Positions 45,029-53,805 of a stretch of DNA of 64,000 bases are shown piece by piece. Numbering within the stretch: the stretch's first letter is position 1; the number at the start of each line of letters is the position of its first letter. The position numbers and the translations under genes were made by a program. This stretch comes from Novipirellula artificiosorum. GTDB lineage: Bacteria; Planctomycetota; Planctomycetia; Pirellulales; Pirellulaceae. The stretch spans positions 1-64,000 of the forward strand of contig NZ_SJPV01000004.1 of assembly GCF_007860135.1 (NCBI RefSeq), given 5' to 3'. A model generated the notes under the pieces. That model made no database searches and had not been told where the DNA came from. It worked only from the letters and a program-made list of their open reading frames with translations.

Positions 45029-46318
45029 TCACTTCCGCTCGATGAGCTTCATCATGTCGTCGGTGATGGGCATGACCTCGAAGTCTTTGAAGAACATTTC
45101 GCAGTCGGTCCCGCCGTGCATTTGCAGACCGAGCTTGCCCGTCTTCTCGCACGCTTCGTCGACGAGATCCGAAGTGCAGAACCCGTTGAGTGTTTGGACC
45201 AGACGGTCGCCGTACGCGGCCGTGCAGGTCGTGTTCCACTGGCCATCCTTGTTGCGGACCTTTTCGACGAACTCGTCGTTCGTGACGACCCATCCGCGCC
45301 CCGGAATCGTCTTGCCGTCAACAATTCCAGCGGTGTGCCAGAGGGCGGAGTCCTTGCCATTGTTGGCGATCTCGTTTTGAAACCCGCGCAGCACCCACGG
45401 GGCGCTCGTTTCCTCGGCGCGGAAATACAAGGCGCTATTGCCGCCCTGCATCCGATACGTGACGCGAGCGATGAAGTTGTCATAATTCTTGCTGGAAATG
45501 ACAAGTCCGTCCTTGCCTTGACTTTTGGAGTGGACGCCGCACAGTACGCCGTCCTCGGTGAAGGACCATTCCTCGGGGAGGACAAACTTGGCATTGGCGA
45601 GCTGGTAGTTGCCATCGTCGCCCTTGACGAAGAAGGGATCCCACTTGCTCTCGCCTAGATCCTTGACACGGATATTCCTCCAAGCGACCGAGCCGGACTC
45701 TCCGGCGTGAATCTGCAGGCCGAAAAAGCCCTTCATCGAGAAGCTATCGAACAGATCGACAACCAGATTGCCGTTCAGCCAAGTCTTGATGGACGGTCCG
45801 ACGCATTGAATTTCCACGTCGTTCCACTCACCTTCCCGGTAGCTTGCCTGAGCGGCGTCTATGCGATCCTGTGGGGTGTAGGCATCGAGCCAAACGATGC
45901 CGAATTTATGGCCACGACGTCCTTCGTCGTAGATGCGGCCGGTCGCGTCACCACCAGGACCCATTTCGTACTGATAGCCGTAGACACGCTGGCCATCGCC
46001 TTCAGCACGTGCGGCGGAGCGGAACTGGATGCCCGAATTCCCGGCTTCAAGGAACTTGTATTGCAGCTTCAGGACGAAGTTGCCAAATTTCTTTTCCGAA
46101 CACAAGAACGTGTTGCCCGGCGTATTTGGAATGCAGTTCCCGACGATCGAGCCGTTCTCGACTTCGTACTCCGCCGACCCGCCACGCTTGACCCAGCCGG
46201 CTAGGTCGATGCCGTTGAATAGGGAGGTGTAGCCCTCCTCGATGTCCGCCGCCGACGCGGTCAGATCGAAGGGTGCCAAAAGCCAGATCACCATAGCCGC
46301 TAAAAGAACTTTTCTCAT
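45029..46318 (-). CDS. Secreted protein with two DUF1080 (3-keto-disaccharide hydrolase) domains
   Basis: A 429-residue protein with a signal peptide (VLLAAMVIWLLAPFDLTASA). Domain 1 (about 30-215) shows SLFNGIDLAGWVKRGGSAEY, GNSGIQFRSAARAEG and WNDVEIQCVGPSIKTWLNGN. Domain 2 (about 220-425) repeats the fold: SFTEDGVLCGVHSKSQGKDG, GNSALYFRAEET and WNTTCTAAYGDRLVQTLNGF. DUF1080 is a concanavalin-like fold found in 3-keto-glycoside hydrolases. It may act with the oxidoreductase whose remains follow. Confidence 0.88.
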   Translation of the reverse strand: MRKVLLAAMVIWLLAPFDLTASAADIEEGYTSLFNGIDLAGWVKRGGSAEYEVENGSIVGNCIPNTPGNTFLCSEKKFGNFVLKLQYKFLEAGNSGIQFRSAARAEGDGQRVYGYQYEMGPGGDATGRIYDEGRRGHKFGIVWLDAYTPQDRIDAAQASYREGEWNDVEIQCVGPSIKTWLNGNLVVDLFDSFSMKGFFGLQIHAGESGSVAWRNIRVKDLGESKWDPFFVKGDDGNYQLANAKFVLPEEWSFTEDGVLCGVHSKSQGKDGLVISSKNYDNFIARVTYRMQGGNSALYFRAEETSAPWVLRGFQNEIANNGKDSALWHTAGIVDGKTIPGRGWVVTNDEFVEKVRNKDGQWNTTCTAAYGDRLVQTLNGFCTSDLVDEACEKTGKLGLQMHGGTDCEMFFKDFEVMPITDDMMKLIERK

Positions 46319-46780
46319 CGCTGTCTCTCCTTGAAGTGGTACTCGTGGATGGGATGCGATTGCAATTCTCAGGCCAGATAGTCGGCAATCAAGATCGGCG
46401 AGAGGTTGTTTGCAATGCCCATGACGTTATCTTATCTTCGATCAAGGCCCTCGGTAACAAAAATCGCCAAGTACTTTGTTTCGGGGCGATCATTGCCGTG
46501 GCATGCCTGGAAACGGTCAGCCAAAACGCCGGTTTCAGTTTTTTCACCAGACGGGTTGGTTGATCGAGACCCATCGGAATCTCGCGCGATCATCAGGGGA
46601 GTTGCAGGAACGGATTTGTCGCTGGCAATGATTCGTATCAACAGCGTACTTTACCGGATGTTTGGTGGTCAATGTTAGGCGTACTCAGCGCTGGAATGCT
46701 GGACGCGTTTCCGCTAAAACTTTTTTGTCACTTGACCTCGACTCTCGCAGCCGCGGTGGATTGGTCGTTGGTGTGCACGT
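46319..46780. other. Region without a supportable gene
   Basis: About 460 bases upstream of the DUF1080 gene and of the sulfatase pseudogene. Frames are short and match nothing I recognise. The 5' end of the sulfatase pseudogene (signal peptide and metal-binding segment) is not found here and seems lost. Confidence 0.4.
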
Positions 46781-46819
46781 TATCGTTTGGCTGACATGCT
46801 CAGTTCAGCGTGGCTCGTT

Positions 46820-47790
46820 CGATGATGTGGCAAAAGCCGAAACGCCGAACATGGATCCGCTCGCCAACCAAGGCGTGATATTCCGCAACTTTTTTTGCAC
46901 ATCCGACGGAAGCACGCGGAACCCAGACTCGAGGTTTTTTGGAGGTATGGCTGCGGTGTCCAATGATCTCTTAGAAAAGAGTCCCCGACGGTCGGTCGTC
47001 CGCCGGGAACCGGTAGCACCCTTGGCGCACCGTCGACCGGGATATCCCTTGTCAAGTTGCAACTCTGCAGAGCTCGACTCCGTTTCTACCGGCAACTGCA
47101 CGATAACAAGTGAAAATAGCTCCTGCCAGCAATGATGGGACACCGGAGAGATGCCTCGAAAACCTCCTGCGCACGCTTCCGCCGGATGAGCCAGTTTTTT
47201 TGCACGACGCCGGTTTGCAGCCCCGCTCGCGCCGCATTCATGACCGGACGCTATGCCAGTCAATTCGGAATCACGGACTTCATTCCAAAGCCGGGCCACA
47301 AGTTGTACGATCCAGACAATCAAATGGCTCTCGATCCCGACAAGAGCGTTACGTTCGCAGAAGTTCTGCAGCAAAACGGCTACCAAACCGGATTGGTTGG
47401 CAAGTGGCATTTGGGTGATTGGACGGCAAAGGGCAGCGAACGTTTTCATCCGACCCATCACGGTTTCGATTACTTCATGGGGCTGACCGGAGGTGGAACG
47501 ACGCCAAGCAATCCGGAGCTCGAAGAAAAGGGTGAAGTTCGGAAATTCACCGGACTGACGATCGACATCCTGACTGACCACGCGTTGAAGTTCATCGAAC
47601 GCCAAAGTTCAAACTCGTCGTCGATTCTCTCAATGAGGGACGAAACGAGTTCTTCGATCTGGTGGAAGACCCCGGCGAGACTCACAACCTGTTTGCCGAC
47701 CGCCGTCCGGAAATCCATGCTGCCATTGAGGAACTCACTCAATGGCTGCAGTCGACTCGATCGGAAATTGAAAACGCACCGAAGCCGTGA
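46820..47790 (+). pseudogene. Sulfatase pseudogene with an insertion and an internal deletion
   Basis: Three separated pieces of one S1 sulfatase are visible. Piece 1 (about 46830-46900) reads ETPNMDPLANQGVIFRNFF. Piece 2 (47195-47604) resumes at FFCTTPVCSPARAAFMTGRY, with an intact C-x-P-x-R site, and continues through LVGKWHLGDWT and THHGFDYFMGLTGG to ALKFIERQ. Piece 3 (47605-47790), one frame away, is the tail: LNEGRNEFFDLVEDPGETHN to a stop at 47788. Roughly 250 central residues, with the SDNGG region, are missing. An 11 bp direct repeat brackets the 305-base insert between pieces 1 and 2. Confidence 0.85.
46901..47205. mobile_element. 305 bp insertion bracketed by an 11 bp direct repeat, possibly MITE-like
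   Basis: TTTTTTTGCAC occurs at 46890-46900 and again at 47195-47205, splitting the sulfatase between FF and CT codons. Just inside, ATCCGACGGAAGCACGCGGA (46901-46920) resembles the complement of 47168-47187, with four mismatches in 20, so an imperfect terminal inverted repeat is present, offset by 7 bases on the right. No transposase is encoded. Confidence 0.5.
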
Positions 47791-47960
47791 GTGACGCAAG
47801 ACGGCACCTCGACTACATCGAGAGGGTAAATGACCAGCCCCAGTAGCATCAGGGTGACGACGTACAGCAAGATGAGACGCAACCATCCCGAGAAGTTGGG
47901 GAACTCTTTCGATTCGTTTGCGCGGCAAGGGATGCGATCGACACTTCGTTTCTTGACCAT
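47739..47960 (-). CDS. Small membrane protein downstream of the sigma factor, possibly truncated
   Basis: A 73-residue frame starting 3 bases after the sigma-factor stop. It has a basic N-terminus and one membrane helix (GWLRLILLYVVTLMLLGLVI). The last 17 codons are antisense to the 3' end of the sulfatase pseudogene, so the original C-terminus was probably lost when that sequence arrived. No family is recognised. Coupling to the sigma factor would suit a membrane regulator, but that is a guess. Confidence 0.45.
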   Translation of the reverse strand: MVKKRSVDRIPCRANESKEFPNFSGWLRLILLYVVTLMLLGLVIYPLDVVEVPSCVTHGFGAFSISDRVDCSH

Positions 47961-47962
47961 GA

Positions 47963-48535
47963 TCAATCCGCCTCCTCGGAGTCCATTGCCGTCTTGAGCC
48001 AGGCGCGTGCGTAAGCCCAATGGCGATCGGAAGTTGCGGACGAGATCCCCATCGCCTGTGCAGCCTGCTCGCCGGTGAGTCCAGCGTAGAACCGGAGCTT
48101 GACAAGTTGCGCTTTCTGAGGATCGCTCTGTTCGAGTTTGACCAGAGCCTCATCCAGTTGCAGCAAGCGCTCGGGACGTTTGGCCGCCGGATGCTCAATC
48201 GCATCGAACTCGATCCGTTGTCGGTCACCGCCTCGTTTCACTGCCGCCTTGGCCCGAGCCCGATCAATCAAGATTCGCCGCATCGCTTCGGCTGCCGCGG
48301 CAAAGAAGTGCCCAACACTGTTCCACTTCGCATCGTCTCCACCCGTGACATCCACCAGTCGCTGATAGGCTTCGTGGACCAGATCGGTGGCCTGCAGAGT
48401 CTGGCCGGGTTTTTCATGCGAGAGCCGAGCCTTGGCCAATCGCCGCAGCTCCTGATATACCAGTGGCAATAGGTCTTCGGCGGCCTTCTGGTCGCCTGAT
48501 TCAGCCGCCTGAAGCAATCTTGTAATCTCAGACAT
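47963..48535 (-). CDS. ECF-type RNA polymerase sigma factor (TIGR02999-like)
   Basis: The 190-residue protein has region 2 ([20 protein letters not shown], then [16 protein letters not shown]) and region 4 ([20 protein letters not shown]). This is the planctomycete/acidobacterial class usually found beside a Ser/Thr protein kinase. No kinase gene is here; only the small membrane ORF follows and a TPR-like fragment lies upstream. Its targets are unknown. Confidence 0.93.
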   Translation of the reverse strand: MSEITRLLQAAESGDQKAAEDLLPLVYQELRRLAKARLSHEKPGQTLQATDLVHEAYQRLVDVTGGDDAKWNSVGHFFAAAAEAMRRILIDRARAKAAVKRGGDRQRIEFDAIEHPAAKRPERLLQLDEALVKLEQSDPQKAQLVKLRFYAGLTGEQAAQAMGISSATSDRHWAYARAWLKTAMDSEEAD

Positions 48536-48733
48536 TCGTTAAGCCTCTGTGTTTTTTGGCTTAGCCGATAGTATTCGCATCGCGGGATCAATAACGAACG
48601 TAGTGGCCGAGGGAATGTGAGTCAAGCTACTGGGCCGCTGGCACGTTTCGTATCGGTCAATCGATTGTCTCAAGATACGCTTTTGCCCAGTGGAAGTCAC
48701 CAGTGTGAAATGCACAGGTTTTTCACGGCTTAC

Positions 48734-49321
48734 TCATTCTGTTCTTTGACGAACTAACCATCCAAGGATCGCGCGTGACCAGTGGTACTCGTTAACCCAG
48801 GGCGCAAAGACATTTTCCGCAGCAGATAGGTGCTCTTTTGTTTTGGGGAAATCCCTCTCTGAGAATCGTTTCATCGCGATCAAAAAGTTTGCTTCGACCA
48901 ATGCATTTCGTTCGTTTTTTGTTTGCGATAGCAACCAATCGTCGCTTTTGCCTTCCGCCAGATAACGCAGGCTTGTCTTCACGATCCTCTTCATCTGGCT
49001 TGTTTGATAGTTCGTGTCGTCAAGGCTCTGCAGCGTCTCTTGCGCTGCGCGTTTGATTTCTTCTTGGGATGCTCCCTCCACAAACGCCACATAGAGAGCA
49101 TTCAATGCCAATTTTGGATCGTCCTGTTGTTCATGGATCTCTTGCCATCTGGATTCATATTCTTGCTGTCCAACACTCTCAACAGCAAGAAGCAGATCGA
49201 ACGTTGCTTGAGATCTGTTGACGTCGGATGCTTTTTTAAGTGGCGATACCCAATCCGCCTGGCCATGGGCAAATCGAATGCAGGCGACTGGGTCTGGTGT
49301 GCCGAGTGCTATCGAAGCCAC
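48734..49321 (-). CDS. Hypothetical helical protein, perhaps a C-terminal fragment
   Basis: A 195-residue frame with a GTG start and no signal peptide. It is helical and TPR-like in the second half (ANFLIAMKRFSERDFPKTKE, then SRAILGWLVRQ). Such sequences form the C-terminal ends of planctomycete Ser/Thr kinases and TPR proteins, so this could be what remains of the kinase normally paired with the sigma factor 200 bases downstream. The start is uncertain. Confidence 0.45.
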   Translation of the reverse strand: MASIALGTPDPVACIRFAHGQADWVSPLKKASDVNRSQATFDLLLAVESVGQQEYESRWQEIHEQQDDPKLALNALYVAFVEGASQEEIKRAAQETLQSLDDTNYQTSQMKRIVKTSLRYLAEGKSDDWLLSQTKNERNALVEANFLIAMKRFSERDFPKTKEHLSAAENVFAPWVNEYHWSRAILGWLVRQRTE

Positions 49322-49477
49322 TGTTCGCCTCGAGTTCGTGTTTCAAAACCGCTTCCATTAGATCAGAGAGTAATCGAAAAATAGTTTACCTCAAAACTCA
49401 TTTTAGAATTCGATGGAAACCGAGTTCCGCGACCTATTCCGAATGCGATCGTGCATCATAGGGAATCACCGAATTGG

Positions 49478-50080
49478 TCACTCACGGCATCCTTTGCGCA
49501 TCGCCTGAAGCACTCGCCAGTAGTCGGCTTGAGTATCGATGTCATCGAGGATCGAAGCGCAAGCAACGGGCAACTCAACGACGTCTTGAGCATGCTTGAC
49601 CAGCAACCCGCGTAGTCCCAGCCCCTCGAACTCGGTGAGAATCTCGTCTCGATATCGGATCGAAATCAGTAGTGGATGGCCTCTTCTACCTTCGAACACG
49701 GGAGCGATGATTCCAGCACCCGTATCCAGGAAGCAGCGAATCATTTGCGTCACAACATCCACCTGAATCGCTGGCTGATCCCCCAAAGCCACAATCACCG
49801 CGGTCGTTGGTTCGGTCAAGGCATGTAGCCCCGTGCGAACGGACGTCAGCATTTCTTCATTCGCATCCGGGCTAACAACACATTGCACATTGCGATCACG
49901 TAGCGTATCCACGATAAGCTGCTTGTCTCGCCCCACAACCACCAACACCTGTTCCACCTGGGTTTGCAGCAGCGTATCGACGGTGTGCGCGATCATCGGT
50001 TTGCCGTGCATCGGCAAGACCATTTTCTGCGTTCCCATGCGTCGTGAGCGACCGGCGGCAAGGACAATGGCGGATATCAT
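49478..50080 (-). CDS. mocA: MocA-like molybdenum cofactor nucleotidyltransferase
   Basis: The start at 50080 gives MISAIVLAAGRSRRMGTQKM, the nucleotide-binding loop LAAGxSxRMG. VIVALGDQPAI has the metal-binding aspartate, and GRRGHPLLISIRY is the substrate loop of the NTP-transferase-like MocA/MobA family. It is expected to attach CMP to molybdopterin for xanthine-dehydrogenase-type enzymes. It sits 11 bases after the XdhC gene and near a molybdenum hydroxylase gene. The open frame runs further upstream, but that part is out-of-frame overlap with xdhC. Confidence 0.88.
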   Translation of the reverse strand: MISAIVLAAGRSRRMGTQKMVLPMHGKPMIAHTVDTLLQTQVEQVLVVVGRDKQLIVDTLRDRNVQCVVSPDANEEMLTSVRTGLHALTEPTTAVIVALGDQPAIQVDVVTQMIRCFLDTGAGIIAPVFEGRRGHPLLISIRYRDEILTEFEGLGLRGLLVKHAQDVVELPVACASILDDIDTQADYWRVLQAMRKGCRE

Positions 50081-50091
50081 CTTTTTAGTCT

Positions 50092-51162
50092 CTAAAGCCG
50101 CGACGCGTGACTGGTGCGGCGAACCTGAATCAGTTGTGCCACGATGCTCGCCGCAATTTCCGGTACGGTCTCCGCCCCGATATCCAACCCTATCGGAGCG
50201 TAGATCCGATCGAACTGTTCGACAGTGCAGCATCCCGTCGCGGTCAGTTCCTTGCGCAACATGGCCACTTTGCGGCGACTGCCGATCATACCGATGTAGG
50301 CCACGGCCTGCTTCATGCAGGCGGCGAGTGCTGCCGCATCCTGTTGATGTCCGCGAGTTGCGATGACGATGTAACAATCCGAGTCGCAGGGGAAAGTCTT
50401 TAATTGCTGTACGACATTGCCACCGTAGAGAGCCGTGCTGTTGGGAAACAGCTCCGGCTGAGTGAACTCTGGGCGGTCGTCGAACACTGCTAAGTCGAAT
50501 CCGACCCCATCGGCCTGCATCGCGAGGGCTTGGCCAATGTGCCCGCCACCGACAATCAGCAGAAGTGGTTTGGGAAGTACCGGTTCCACCAGCGCAAAGG
50601 CATCGCAACCCTTCGGGTCCGGGGGACAGTGGAAAAGCCGATTTTGTTCCGACGTCACGACTTGACGTAGCATATCCAAGTCAGGAAATCCATCGTGCGA
50701 TGCGAGAGCGGATTGCAGAAAGAACTCGGTTTCCACGGTCACTTCGCCTCCGCATCGAATGTGGGTCACAAGCACGCCGCGTTGCCGCTCGGCAGCGGCG
50801 TTCGCGGCCGCGCGGCAGGCGTTGCACAAGGCATGATTCAGCGGAGTCAGTAACACACGCAACGAGCCTCCACAAATCGGGTGACCTTCGGTCGCAGCGT
50901 GCCCCGCCAGGTTAAATTCAAGAACCAATGGATGCCCCGTTTCGAGTGCCTCGGCAACCCGTTGCAGAGTTGCCGCTTCTACCCAACCTCCTCCGATCGT
51001 ACCGGAAAGAACATGCTTCGAAGTCAACACCGCTTTTGAGCCCAGCTTTGCCGGTACAGGTCCCTCTGCTGCCATCACGACTGCCAAGGCGCAAAGGTGT
51101 TGGTCGTCGCCGATGGTCGCAATTGTCCGGTGAAGATCGTCGATGGAATAGCTGTTATGCAT
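50092..51162 (-). CDS. xdhC: XdhC/CoxI-family maturation factor
   Basis: The 356-residue protein has the N-terminal XdhC motif VLSGTIGGGWVEAATLQRVA and ICGGSLRVLLTPL, and a C-terminal Rossmann part (LLLIVGGGHIGQALAMQADG, then VAYIGMIGSRRKVAMLRKEL). XdhC proteins bind molybdenum cofactor and insert its sulfurated form into xanthine-dehydrogenase-type enzymes. The molybdenum subunit lies just upstream, although truncated. Confidence 0.93.
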   Translation of the reverse strand: MHNSYSIDDLHRTIATIGDDQHLCALAVVMAAEGPVPAKLGSKAVLTSKHVLSGTIGGGWVEAATLQRVAEALETGHPLVLEFNLAGHAATEGHPICGGSLRVLLTPLNHALCNACRAAANAAAERQRGVLVTHIRCGGEVTVETEFFLQSALASHDGFPDLDMLRQVVTSEQNRLFHCPPDPKGCDAFALVEPVLPKPLLLIVGGGHIGQALAMQADGVGFDLAVFDDRPEFTQPELFPNSTALYGGNVVQQLKTFPCDSDCYIVIATRGHQQDAAALAACMKQAVAYIGMIGSRRKVAMLRKELTATGCCTVEQFDRIYAPIGLDIGAETVPEIAASIVAQLIQVRRTSHASRL

Positions 51163-51227
51163 TGCGGATCGCGAGAGTTAGGTAGCTGTGACAAACCACG
51201 AGGCTACATGTTACAACCAAGCCGTCT

Positions 51228-53006
51228 TTAGCTGCTTGGCAAACGGATTGGCATCGATCGTACGGGGGTTCCCGTCGCGGCAAAGATGGCATTCGCGATC
51301 GCCGGTGCGATGGCGATAATCGGCGTTTCGCCGGCACCCGCCGACGGAATCTCTGTGTTGTCTACCAGATGCACATCGATCTTCGGCAAGTCTCGAAACC
51401 GAGGTACACGGTAGTCGGAAAAGGCTGCGTTCGTAATTTTGCCATCCTTGAATTCAATCGCCTCCCGTGACGCCGCGCCCATCCCCATCATGATGCAACC
51501 TTGAACCTGCGACGTCAGATTGGCTGGGTTCTGAATGGGACCGCACTCAAAGGCCTCGCAGACCTCGCTGACATGAAACTCGCCTTTGCGCCGATCGACA
51601 CGAACTTCCACACACGCAGCGACCACCGAGTTCTTCTCCGTTCCGCAGGCCAAACCCACACCGATCTCCGGCGTCACCTTGGCGCGGCGTGTTGCCCAAT
51701 CGAATCGTTGGGCGGCAACCTCCAGCACGGTGCGAATCCGACTATCCTGGAGATGTTGAAGCCGAAACTGAAGCGGATCGACCGCAGCCATCTGCGCTAA
51801 CTCGTCGATAAACGACTCACGGGCAAAGTTGTTTGCCGTGGCAGCCAGGCCACGATAGGCACCTTGCCGGAGCGGTGACTCTGAATTCGACGACAAAACA
51901 CGAGTGCAGGGTATTTGATACGGCGGATCGATCGCCGAACCGCCTGCGTTAATGTTCGTGAAGTCCCAGGCGGTCAACCGGCCGTTCTGATCCAACGCCG
52001 CTTGACTTTCGATCAATGCAGCGGGCCGGAAGTAAGCCCAAGTGAATTCCTCAGCACGCGTCCAATGCACGGCGACCGGGCACCGCGCAGCTCTTGCCAA
52101 CCGTGCCGCTTCTTCTGCGGCTTCCCCCGTATGTTTGCCTCCGAAACCACCCCCCATGTCCGGAACGATGACCCGGACTCGTTCGGTGGGTATCCCCAAC
52201 GAACGTGCAAGGTCGCCTTGCACTCGCTGAGGGCCGTCCACGCCAGTCCACACCGTTAGCTTACCGTCTTGCCACCGCGCCGTGGCTGCTCTCGGTTCCA
52301 TCGGTGCGTGCTGCACATAGGCCACTTCATAGCGGGCCTCGAGAACCTGGTGCGCATCGGCAACAGCCTTCGCAATGTCACCGCGCGTCTGAGCTCTGCC
52401 GGGTCGAACATGTTGTTTAAGGTAATCAAACAGTTCATCGCTGGAGGGATGAGAGACCGTTTCCCAACGAGCGGTTGAGGCCACCGCATCGAGTGCTTGT
52501 GCGGCGCGATAAGTTGTCGGAGCCGCGAATCCGATGAACGCTCCATCACGGACAACGACGACATCCGGCATCGCCTCTGCAGGCGAAAAATCGATCGACT
52601 TGAGTGTCGCGCCATAGGACGGTGGCCGCAGAATCTTCCCATAAAGCATCTCAGGTAGGGTGATGTCCGAAGGATATCGATGCGTACTGGTAACCAAGTC
52701 GCGGAGATTGGGACGGACCACCGACGATCCGATGACCGTCCAATCCATTCGTGGTGTTAACTCGATATCAGGTGCAACATTTTGCTGGAATGCATCTGCG
52801 ATTTCAGCCGATTGGGAAAGGTCGGCGTAACGAAGTGTCCGTTCACTCGTCCTGTGGGTGATGATTCCCTTTGCTACGCTGAGGCTGTCCGTTTCGACAT
52901 TCCAGTGCTGGGCGGCCATTTCCACCAGTAAACGTCGTGCCGTCGCAGCACCCTGGCGTACAACCGGTACCGTGCTGGGAGTCGTTCGGCTACCTGCGGT
53001 AACCAT
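51228..53006 (-). pseudogene. Xanthine dehydrogenase-type molybdenum subunit, 5'-truncated
   Basis: The frame keeps the C-terminal 590 residues of a molybdopterin-binding subunit (aldehyde oxidase/xanthine dehydrogenase type): VIVPDMGGGFGGKHTGEAAE (cofactor loop), RQGAYRGLAATANNFARESF, and GAGETPIIAIAPAIANAI with the catalytic glutamate. The N-terminal part of the usual 700-plus residues is missing: it opens with [20 protein letters not shown], normally well inside such proteins. The break joins a decayed cytochrome gene. No iron-sulfur or FAD subunit is nearby. It might still be expressed from the ATG at 53006, but activity is doubtful. Confidence 0.8.
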
Positions 53007-53655
53007 CCCGAGCGATCTCCTGCATCAAGTCATCCACCACAATTTCGTCATAGCCTTCCAGCCTTCGGCATAAGGCATAGGCTAACATTTTCTCTACCAG
53101 ATTTCGAGAAAAAACATCGAGACGCCCGGCGATCATCCCCTTCAATTCTTGGGGGCTCGAAAAGCGACTTCCATCGGGAAGTTCACCCGAGGCGTCAATC
53201 GGCTGACCGTTGTCGTCCTGTTCACGCCAGCGACCGATGGCATCGAAATTCTCCAGACCAAACCCGATCGGGTCGAGTAACCTATGGCAATTGGCGCAGA
53301 CAGGATCCGTACGGTGCAGTTCGGTGCGCTGGCGCAGGGTTAGATTGGCAACCGACTGCTGGTCCTGTTTCTCCAATGCCGGAACGTCGGGCGGGGCAGA
53401 GGGCACATGCTCCCCGAGCACTTGTTCAAGCACCCACACGCCTCGGATGACGGGACTGGTGCGATTGGGAAAGGACGTCGCCGCAAGAATCCCAGGCATG
53501 CCTAAAATCCCTCCTCGATTATCGTCGGTCAGCGTCTCGTCACCTGCGGACTGAGCCGTGCATGTGCCGGGGCTCGACCACAGGATGCCCAGGACCATCA
53601 CGGCAATTCCGCCACGGAGAAAACGTGGTTCCGTCGATGTCACTCGAAACCTCAT
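52990..53655 (-). pseudogene. DUF1588/DUF1585-type planctomycete cytochrome, reduced to its ends
   Basis: A signal peptide ([20 protein letters not shown]) is followed almost at once by [20 protein letters not shown], the start of the DUF1588 domain, so the N-terminal cytochrome and DUF1587/1592 parts are missing. [20 protein letters not shown] is the heme site and DUF1588 end; [20 protein letters not shown] belongs to DUF1585. The usual C-terminal 'TSxPF' motif is absent; the frame breaks after EIARDGYR into the molybdenum subunit. It overlaps the next frame by 17 bases. Confidence 0.8.
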
Positions 53656-53805
53656 CCGATAACCATCTTCGCATCCACTCATTGTAGCCAATTCTCGTTA
53701 GCGTCGCCCATCCATCTTGCTTACGGATGAGTTCTTGCGGCCGACGCCGCTTAATGAAAGCGGACGAGAGTTAACGATTGATCAGACGCCAGCTACGCAT
53801 TACCC

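Noticed and set aside
49478..50608. MocA read as a 376-residue protein from 50608
   Set aside because: The first 176 codons overlap xdhC out of frame; MISAIVLAAGRS at 50080 is the natural start.
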